A stretch of DNA of 64,000 nt from Bombyx mori. Lineage: Eukaryota; Arthropoda; Insecta; Lepidoptera; Bombycidae. Location of the stretch: positions 7,750,001-7,814,000 of the forward strand of contig NC_085123.1 of assembly GCF_030269925.1 (NCBI RefSeq). Direction: 5' to 3'. Under the pieces are notes generated by a model. It saw only the letters and a program-made list of their open reading frames with translations. It was not told the DNA's origin and made no database searches. A program made the translations under genes and the position numbers. Below, piece after piece: positions 54,919 through 64,000 of the stretch. Position 1 is the stretch's first letter; each line of letters starts with the position of its first letter.

Positions 54919-57900
54919 ATGTCGAAATTTGTTTTCGTTGTTGCTTTATTTTAGATTTTAAATTTTTAGCGTTTTATTTGTTAGATAGCTGGTCTATTTT
55001 AGTTAATTCCAATGATAGTTTTCGCGAAAATTCACAAAGTGAAACAGTTATAGTTGCCTCGGCAATTTTATTTAATAATTTAAGATTTTTATTTTATGAA
55101 GGAAAGTTAATTTTATGTTATATTTTGACATTTCTGTTTTTTACAAAAACTACACAGAAAATATTTGTTATTTATTTATTTATTTGTGATGTAATTGAAA
55201 TTAATACTTTTTTGACAAATTTACAACATGACCAATATTTATAGCGTGTACCTACTCTTAAAGGATTTAATGGTTAAAAATTGTTAGTAGTTGTTGTCGT
55301 ACATCGTTGTCGTCTTCCTGTTAAACATCTTGAAAGAACGCTTATTATAATATCTTAACCTGTTAAAAAAAATACCCAAAGATCGTTTTATAGAAAGTTC
55401 ACGCAAACATTATAAGTAGGTACTAGAAACAAAGACTTTTTTATGAGTATAACTTCATATTTAGTAATACCCAAAACTTTAATTAACGACCCCGGGTGGC
55501 CAATAAACTAATTTAGAGAATTAAAAAGGGCGGAAAGGCGGTAAAAAAAAGAAACTACTCGTACTTTCTTAGGGACCGCCGACAGACCGTTTTATACGAA
55601 ATAAAACTGTAGCCATTACTGTATTTAGTAGTAGCAATTGTATACACAAATCCTTATTTTCTAAAAAAAAATTGGCTTAGAAACTTTGGTATAAACCAGG
55701 GATTCCCAAACTATTTTGCCAAAAGACCTCTTTTCCGAAACGAACTAATACCTCAAACCCGTACGACCAAGTTACTTTTAATCCTATCTATAGTTTTTTT
55801 CCTATCTCCTTTCCTTTCTTATCTAAAAACCTCTCGCTTGGTTAAGTGAGTAGAATTGATATCATTTTCTTATCAAAGTTCAACAAAATAAATGACATAA
55901 AATTCAGTAAATATCGAGTTTATTAATACTAATTACGTAAAACTAGCTAGAATGTAATTTTTTTTCAAAAAGACATTAAAATCGCAAAGTAAACATATAA
56001 ACATAAGAACTTAGTTAATCAATAGGGATCGATTTTAAGACCTCGTCAATCCCCCAAATCAGTTTTCATTTATGTCGGCCACTTTGTGTATCCTTGGTCT
56101 AACCAAAACGAGTGTTTTTCATTTACGAGCCCTGAAGACTGTTAAAAATTACTGAACTAAAACAACAATCAAGAATTCTGCAGAGATTCGATCTTTTAGA
56201 AATAAATGTAATTAATATAACAGTGTAATAAAATTTGTTAAGTTTCTTAACACGATTGTTGATCAATCGAAAACAAATTAAGCATCAACAAACCGATTTA
56301 ATATGTACCTAATTTAAAAATTAAGCAAAGTTGAATGTTTTGTGCCAATACATGTTCGTATAAAATAAGTTAGTTTAAAACTTTACTGACCTCGTCACAA
56401 AATTCCACGACATTGAAACTTTATTTTTGATACTTTTTATTGGTTATACATTCCTTGGAATATTTATGAATAGATTCTAAGGTATAAATTGTGAAACTTA
56501 TTTATTCTGTCCAATTTATGTACCGGTCTTCTTATTTGTTGTCAACGAAAACAAAATTGAATTGTACAAATGTAGTCTGTATCCAACCTTATAACTCGTT
56601 TGATGTAGAATAACTCTCTATAATAAAATAATAATAGAAGAACTCTCACCTAACCCATAAATAGCTCTCGTGATTCTAAATACGAGGAAAGCCATACCGA
56701 ACATAACTCATTGAGCAGAAAGAACTCTTGCCGGAAACGGAATATACTGTAAATTAATAATTATTCACACTGGGAGATTTAGCTGAGTTATTTGTTCGAG
56801 ATTACGAGTTTTAATACTTTTCTCTCGGCTGTGCTTCGAGGAGGTTATTTTGAGACAGCCTCCTTCGTGAATTTTATCTGACGGCAACTTCAATAGGACT
56901 AGATAGAATATTTTAAACCCTATCGAACGCCTTTGTGATATCACGGCCCAAATAAAAACTCCGAACACATTTTCCGTGACTTAATGTAAGGTCGTTTGGT
57001 GCGCGTATTTTGAATACCATATCGTTTATTCAAATGCTGTAAACCATTCGAAGACATAAGCCTCCGATTTCAAGTAATGAACTCCAAAGTTGCTATTGGG
57101 ACAGTTTGCGAGTCGGATAATAATGTAGATGAGTTATAAGTATGTGCTTGTCGTCCGACATGAAATAATATAAATTTGCTTACCTGCGCTCTACGCACCA
57201 TTTGCTATAAGCAAAACGTCTGTGACGCTTATCTATCAAATGAGCAATTGCGTGCACAGTACAATCTAAAAAAGAGTCGTGCGTATAAGTCCAAATTAAA
57301 CAAAACTTATGAAAGTATGGACGATGCACATATATACATTCGTCTCGTTTCCGCTCGTCGCTTGTAAATAAGCATATTGGCCCGCTTCCACATGGCCAAG
57401 ATATTTGCAAACGTGTTTTAGATGATGATACAATGTTGTATAGATAACCTATCACCATTATTATACGAACTCCTAAACTAAAAAAAGTTCTAATGAATAG
57501 TAGTACTACCGTGTAGGTACTGCTAGCGTTAACATTCAGCCTTGACGCTATCTGCAATGTGCATAATTAGCACTGATTACTTATAGGCATAATTAGTACT
57601 TATTCTGGGACTGCTATGAACTCCAACGGCTAGAGTTCAAAGTTTAGGATAAAGATAAAATATTTCATCCCCTGAAACCATATTTTGAAAACGATGCGCA
57701 TAGTAGAAGCGTGGAATCCTCTGTAAGACTAGATTCTATTGTCGAAACAGCATAAATCAGACGATCCAAAAAAAGCACCTGTACTATGTGAGATCTGTTT
57801 TCGAAATAAAATACAATAGGGGTAATGTAAATATCACTCATTAATAGTATTTGGGGCTTCATGTTCAAAATTATGGATTGCTTTCTGGGGCCTCGAAGGC

Positions 57901-60900
57901 AACGTGCTTGAAGACGATTTCAAGATTTTGGTAGACATCATTATTCCCGCAGCAAAAATTGAAAAAAAAATCACATTAACCATGGGAATCTTCCGAAAAA
58001 GCAGTAGATATTACTGCTATTTCTACTCCGGTTTTCTTTCGATTAGAAACAAAACGAACTTACGGAGCTGAACCCAAGCTAACTTTGGAAAGGAAATTCT
58101 AAATGGTATGAAGTGAAAACTCAAAGTATGTGATAAAAACGTATAACTTTCAGTTCTCGGAATATTTTACCCTCAGGTTGTTCTCATCCCTGCTAACTAG
58201 TTGTAGGGCAAAGACCTTTGCATTTGGTTTTCATACTGCTACCCATCGTGTACACAGATTTCGAAACCGCATGTTCCAGCCGAATATTCTGCGGCGGCTG
58301 TGGTTTTAAAGTTGCCGTCAGGTAATAGAAAATCTCGCATATAAATTTAGTTTTAAATCTACCGCATAGCGATTCCCAAGAGTTATATTTTTAGAGCGAA
58401 TTTCATACGTAAATATTCGACAACTAAGTTGGTATTCGACAAGAATAAACAGTTCTTGAAAAAAAAAACGAAACGAAGTAAATTATGACTATTAAATAAA
58501 AAACGAAATATTTTGCTAGTCACAGTATCGTTCCTTAGCATAATTAGTGTTGTGCGCTCATAGAGCGTCGTATGTTCAGATACTTGAATGTTAGATTATT
58601 ATTAATGTGTTCTTCCGCTGGATGGTGATTTTTAATAGTGAACTACGAAATTGTTAATTCATTTAATGTAAATGTAATGTCGTTAATGTGTATACAAGCG
58701 TTTTAACAAATTTCAAATATGAATTCAAACATCTGAACGGACCCACGAGTAGCGTGTTAGGTATATTTTTGTTGCAGTTTTTGTTACTGTTTTGTAGTGT
58801 ATTTCGAATACACAAATTGGAGTTAAAAATATATATACATAACATATTCCTTTATTTATTATTATTGTAAGATTGTCTTTTAATGCATATAATGCATATT
58901 TACTATCTAAGAGTATAATTTTGAAAAAATGTTTAATGCTCTTCAAACATTTGCAGAACTTCTAGAAAAATTAAAATTTAGATTTTAAGGAACGGTGTGT
59001 TCTATTAATGGCCGACCTTTCAAAATCCTGTCAAGTATATTCATAGTGTGTTTTAGAATTCCAAATTTAATATTAGTCTATGGTGTTGTTGTATTATTAA
59101 AGCTATTGTTAATGGAAAACTTGTTTTACTTCTTAAACGGTAAACAAAAGACAGCTAGGAACAGTTAAGAAGAAATAGAAAAAGAAAATGCATGTAGTAT
59201 GGATTTAATAAGATATTTTATTTGGTGAAAATATATTTCAATTATATTAAAATTAATTTGAGATCAAAATCAACTCTCAAACTTGTCCTCAGAAGTCATG
59301 CCTTCATAATAAAACATTAAAAATTGTCATTGTACAAGAACAGTGCAATCACAGCACTATCCAATCATACTAAAAAGTTGTATTTGTCTTAAGAAGATGT
59401 CTACGTAACTGCTTAGTTCTAATTCTCGACATCGAAAGGCCATACCCATATTTACATAACATTATATTTTATTCACTATAGATCAGCAACAAGATGTTGA
59501 AAATTGAATATCTGATTATATGCCTCTGATGTTGAAAATTATTTTTTTTGCTATCAAACTTTGGCACGAACACGTCCATCTCGACCTGACGATGCGTCTT
59601 AATGGGTAACGCAATAACGCGACGCTATATTACTTTAAAGGCAAAACGCAAATCGTTTACCTATTAACTTTTATCAATTTAACTCATATCAACTATGTAC
59701 ATATACATTTTGAATATTCTCACATACCTATATTTCCTATTTTTAAAATCGCATTACTCAATTAGCGAAAATCCTTAGATAATACCATGACTTGAAAATT
59801 TTATATATACGAATATTGTATACGTACTTAGAGAAGTCAAATCTTTGGTACAGAGATTCGTTTTACAACTCTCTAATCGAAAATTTATAACCATTTGAGG
59901 GAAGATATTTTGAAAAGTCTCATCTTTTTGAAACCAAAAGACACAATGAGACTTTTCCAGTAACAAATATTGAGACACACAAAAACTATTTGAATTATTA
60001 TTCGTTTACGTTTTTATTTTATTCCTTAATTTATAAAAACATACCAAATGTTTATTATTAACAAACCAAATTGTTTAATTAAAAATGAATTTTCAAAAGA
60101 AGTCATCAGAATTTAATCGCGCAGACATGAAGACGGTTGTGTGCTCGTATCGAGAACATAATTTCGACAACTATTTGGACGCATACTACATACATGAAAT
60201 ACGGAGTTGGGGGAAAACTGAAAAGTAATGTTAGTATAGATCACCTATAAGCCTATAGGCCTAAGCCTATAGGCCTAAGCCTAAAGGATGATATCCCTTG
60301 GCCTCCAAGGACCTTATATCCTGCGATTTTTTTGTGGAATGACTGAGAAGCCGCGGTCCCCGCAGAATGAGCCGGCGAAATTCCCATAGTTTCCGGGAGT
60401 GCCAATGACGACATGAGGCACATCTCGAGAATGTCATTCTTAAGATCGGTATCGCATTAGACTTTTGTTACGTTATATAAATGACCAACAAATTTGAACA
60501 ATTGCAATTTTATTCTTACATATGTATGTATTTACAATGCATACTTTTGTAATCACATTCTTTTTCTATCTAAATTACAGTCACGCCCGATACGCATGTT
60601 TTGTTCTCTTGAAAGCCAAGGTGAAGCAGTCGTGTTATCACAAGTTATCCGATAGCAAAATTAATGTTATTCTAACATCATTATTACATTCAACTTGATA
60701 CTGACAGCGATGATGAATTGATATTTCAAATACACGATCATATCTCCGCAATGTGCTAAAGTCAGAATTCTAATGTGACCATGAACAATTGACAATTCTA
60801 ATTAATTTTCCGCATTCTTAAACAAATGTTTCTGTAATTTTCATTCCTTCCTACTAGTTTTGATTTGTTTTTAAGGTAAATGATCGTATTAAATAAAATA

Positions 60901-60970
60901 TAATTAAAAAACGAGTCACGTTTCACAAGACCAACATTTTTATAATAAATATGAGACAAATTGTTTTTTT
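54919..60970. other. Gene-poor, AT-rich stretch
   Basis: Six kilobases contain only the 3' UTR of the carrier, with possible AATAAA signals at about 55502 and 55598. The open frames here are short and lack splice or domain support. A short repeated CCTATAGGCCTAAG lies near 60249-60288. No transposon coding remnant was recognised. Confidence 0.45.
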
Positions 60971-61569
60971 TTAACATTCAGATCTTTTTATGTTCGCTCT
61001 CAGCATGGTGCTTTGTCCAGCCGGCTCCACTAAAATAGTGGCCGGACCCTGCATCCAGGGCTCGCCGTCCACTTGCATCGCACACGAACCTTCTAGATCA
61101 ATCTGTAACGATACACATTTATGTAGGTACTAGCTGACCCGGCAAACTTCGTAGTGCTTCAATCTATAAATAAAAGACCTAAACTTTTGTATAAAATAAA
61201 CTTAAAACAAAAGGAATCCGTCCGACGGGGAACACATCAAAGGAAAAACAAAGTTGTATTTTTATTTAGTTCGGAGCATTTTCATATTTATCTACCTTTT
61301 AAACCTTCTCTAGACTTCCACAAATAATTCAAGACCAAAATTAGCCAAATCGGTTCAGCCGTTCTCGAGTTTTAGCGAGACTAACGAACAGCAATTCATT
61401 TTTATATATGTATAGAGATGTATATAAGATTATGATTCTAAAGATAACGAAAATTAAATCTATATTAAGTTTCACTCACTCTGAGATTGGACGCTTGTGT
61501 GAAACGATAAGGTTCAGCCAGACCGCACTGAAGTCTTGCAATGTGAAATGAAGACGAAATGCCGACCAC
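60971..61569 (-). CDS. Diacylglycerol kinase (epsilon type), last two coding exons
   Basis: The enzyme phosphorylates diacylglycerol to phosphatidic acid at membranes. Exons 61480-61569 (acceptor AATTGTAG, donor CTCAGA/GTGAGT) and 60971-61102 (acceptor CGTTACAG, stop TAA at 60971) join at a codon boundary and give the last 73 residues. They read VVGISSSFHIARLQCGLAEP, YRFTQASNLR, then AMQVDGEPWMQGPATI. The VVGxxxxFHxAxxQxxLAxPxRxxQA and MQVDGEPWxQGP pattern is the end of the accessory domain and is closest to DGK epsilon. The catalytic part lies right of the window on the same strand. The C-terminus is a few dozen residues shorter than I recall for vertebrate epsilon. Confidence 0.85.
61131..61420 (+). 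repeat. Lepidopteran dispersed repeat (ACTAGCTGACCCGGCAAAC)
   Basis: It starts ACTAGCTGACCCGGCAAAC and ends with AAATCGGTTCAGCCGTTCTC, GAGTTTTAGCGAGACTAACG and TTTTTATATATGTATAGAG. It lies inside the last kinase intron. Confidence 0.6.
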
Positions 61570-61639
61570 CTACAATTAATAATTATATATATTTAGGAAA
61601 CAAAAATGTAAAAACAATGTAGAGGGGTACAGTGCCTAT

Positions 61640-62360
61640 AAGTAGCAACGCCTTTGCTACGAAACGTTTATCCGATCATTTGCAAGCGAAGTAAATTGTC
61701 CCTTGGAATTAAGGTGACACTCTACAAAACTTGCATACGCCCCGTCATGACTTATGCAAGTGTAGGCCCGCACTAACTTGAAACCTCTTCAAACTATTCA
61801 GTCTCGTTTTTTGCAGGATAGCCGTCGAAGCCCCGCGGTTCGTCAGGAAAATCGACCTACACGACGACCTGGACCTAGAGTCCATCAGTAAGTATCTACA
61901 GTCGGCATCAATGCGCTATTTCGACAAAGCGGCACGACACGAGAAACCTCTCATCGTGGCCGCCGGTAACTACATTCCCGATCCTGCGGACCAAATGCTA
62001 AGCAGTCGACGTCGCCCAAAACACGTCATTTCGGATCCGCCCGATCCACTACCGATGCTTTTAGGTACCTCAAGCACCGGTCATCGTTCTCGTCGAACCC
62101 ATCGCTTGTGACAAAGGAATAGCCCTTAGCGAGCAAATTAACCCATAGACACAGCCCATGCACACAGCACATGAGTTTCTCGCGGGATCTTCTTAGTAGG
62201 TCGCGTTTCCGTTCCGGTGGTAGATTCTGCGAAGCACTGCTCCTGCTAGGGTTCGTGTTAGCAACGTCATCGGCAACGGTTTGAGCCCCGTGAGTTTACC
62301 TACTAATTCGGCGAATTTAGAATAACCCCTCGAAGTTACTAGAATAGGTAGGAAAAAAGG
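61640..62360 (+). mobile_element. Jockey-clade LINE, 3' part of ORF2 and tail
   Basis: Plus-strand frames encode LYKTCIRPVMTYASV, FVRKIDLHDDLDLESISKYL, ASMRYFDKAARHEKPLIVAA, and RRRPKHVISDPPD ending at RTHRL and a stop at 62109-62111, then 3' UTR and A-run near 62352. Frame breaks near 61780 and 61815 show decay. It is the best copy of the jockey-like family in the window. Confidence 0.8.
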
Positions 62361-64000
62361 GTGAGATGAGCGTTCGTGAGGGTAGTCGTGGACATAATTT
62401 GTGTGAGTCATTGTTTTCAACTCTATGTAAATGTGTGTTTAAAGTCAAGAACCAATCCAAAATGTTTATTCTGTATTTTGGTTGGTTGGTGATTTATTTC
62501 AGTGTCTTTCTTGAATTAGAGTCAATTAATTAGAGTTTGACAATCACAAATTTTGTAGTGATTAAATTGTTTTTTTAAAATGTTTTTTTCTTCTGAATCC
62601 TAAATATATATATACACTCGTTGATATAGTATGGGATTTAATCGCGTAAAAATCACAGTAAAATCAGATTAAACGGATCCGAGCTCCGACTGCTTGGGCA
62701 TCAACCTCTCACAATATTAATAGTGCCTATATCGTTCAGCAGTTTTCACCCCAATAGAATCAATGGAAAAATATTTTTTATAAAGAACAATAGAATTTAA
62801 TGAGGAAAGGGGACGGCCCATTTCAGGCCCAAAGCGGACAATAGATTAGAGAAAAAATACTTAGTGCATTAATTTTGTCATAAATAAATATGCATTTACT
62901 TTCTTCCAAATAAGCGCCACTACAGCTTACAATAAGTAGTTTAAAAAAAGTAACTCTATTGAAAAAAACAAGAATTTTATTTTTGCGGGAAAAATATTGC
63001 CAATATCAAAACCTTTTACGTAATAAGTAAACATTTTAAGTATATAAAAAAACATATAAATAAATCATTTTAAATATTATCATTAATCAATCGATTTTAA
63101 TCGATTTTAAGCACATAAAATAACATCAATGTTTGTGGGCTCCAGGAACCAGTTAACACCAGGGTGGCTGTGAGATCGTCCACCATCTAAGCAATAAAAA
63201 AAAACTTAACTTGTATTGTTATTTAAATATGTACAACTAAAACAAAAACATAAAAAATAAAATATAATGTGTACTCGTAAAAAAAAGATTAAGAAATAAA
63301 TCCAATATCGGTTATTTAAAAAAATGATCGATATATGAATTTCAGGTAATTATTTTTCTTTATACTGACAACACTGATTTTAATCTGACTGACTGACACT
63401 TCGCTTGCTGCTTGTGCTTGCGTTCAAAATGGATGTGTTTTGATTTTTCTTCGATTTATTTTGCTTTTATCAATAACGTTTCATACTACGGCTGAAAACC
63501 ATTGTGTGAATTGTGGTTTTAACCTGACCGAGATTTAAAACCGTGTATATGCTCTCCTGTGCTATTTTTAGATGATTTACTAATTGTGTATGAAGATGAA
63601 GAAAATATAGATATTTAAAGAAGTATGTGTGTTTTTTATACCCTAATATAGTAATCGGCAAACTTCTTGAGCAAATGACCTTGACTGCGCAGAACCGAAT
63701 TTTAGATCACTTTGGTGGTGAGGGTGAGGCGCGACGGCAGGGGAAATCGTATCGAGCGCGTTATTGGTAGATCAGTCGAACCTTGCGTCCCGCAGCGCGC
63801 CCACATTCCGCTTGCTCCCAAAAGTACGCTTGCGTACAGTGGAAAGTCTATCGTTATTAATCGTTAAGTTATTTGTTATAATTGCTTGTGGACTTTGTTG
63901 CCATTGCTATTTGTTGAGTGTTTGTTGATTTTTTATAAAACATACACTATGCCGTGACAAACTGGTGTAGTACTTAAAAGAAAGGGTAGAAAATTTGTGT
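62361..64000. other. Kinase intron or flank, no exon seen
   Basis: I looked for further minus-strand kinase exons, in particular the WGGG and glycine-rich accessory-domain parts, and found none. A Bm1 tail lies at 63125-63205. The rest is AT-rich. Confidence 0.4.
63125..63205 (+). repeat. Bm1-type SINE 3' fragment
   Basis: GTGGGCTCCAGGAACCAGTT to GAGATCGTCCACCATCTAAG followed by an A-run; only the last 80 bases of the SINE. Confidence 0.65.

Noticed and set aside
57176..57557. Overlapping frames on both strands, 63 and 125 codons
   Set aside because: Neither has a recognisable domain or splice sites that extend it; overlapping frames on both strands suggest chance.
61911..62111. 66-codon frame as a small host gene
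   Set aside because: It is the last part of a LINE ORF2, followed by the LINE's 3' tail.

Overview
The window is eukaryotic, AT-rich, intron-rich and packed with transposable elements. Bm1-type SINEs (a tRNA-like head and a body with GTTAAGTGGTTACTGGAGCC), lepidopteran ACTAGCNGACCCG-type repeats and jockey-like LINE tails point to a silkmoth, Bombyx mori or a close relative. All host genes are spliced. Exon limits below were read by hand from GT/AG sites, reading phase and family resemblance.

Layout: (1) 861-1106 (+) is the last coding exon (fourth membrane helix) of a Cys-loop ligand-gated ion channel whose other exons lie to the left. (2) About 7.6-43.7 kb (-) holds one large kinesin gene that matches KIF19. 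Thirteen coding exons, consistent in phase, are spread over 36 kb, and the introns hold most of the window's mobile DNA. These include a solo LTR, a DIRS-like tyrosine-recombinase retrotransposon, a 17-bp minisatellite with higher-order repeats, a pogo-like DNA element, a mariner copy, MITEs, SINEs and LINE tails. (3) 46018-46755 (-) is the Elongator subunit ELP6. (4) 47819-51844 is a 4.0-kb DNA transposon of ISL2EU type. It carries two convergent spliced genes, a THAP-DDE transposase (+) and a SAP-SWIM-YqaJ nuclease (-). A 236-bp LINE tail with a 10-bp target duplication has landed in the nuclease 3' end. (5) 52236-54918 (+) is the mitochondrial dicarboxylate carrier, five coding exons. (6) 54919-60970 has no gene I can support. 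(7) 60971-61569 (-) is the last two coding exons of a diacylglycerol kinase of epsilon type, which continues off the right edge.

The host genes form no pathway together: a ciliary-type kinesin, a tRNA wobble-modification subunit, a mitochondrial carrier, a lipid kinase and a neuronal-type channel. The most noteworthy items are the two-gene ISL2EU transposon, possibly inside the first intron of the carrier gene, and the DIRS-like element. The latter keeps identical 156-bp inverted terminal repeats and an internal complementary region that exactly joins its two ends, although its coding region is decayed.
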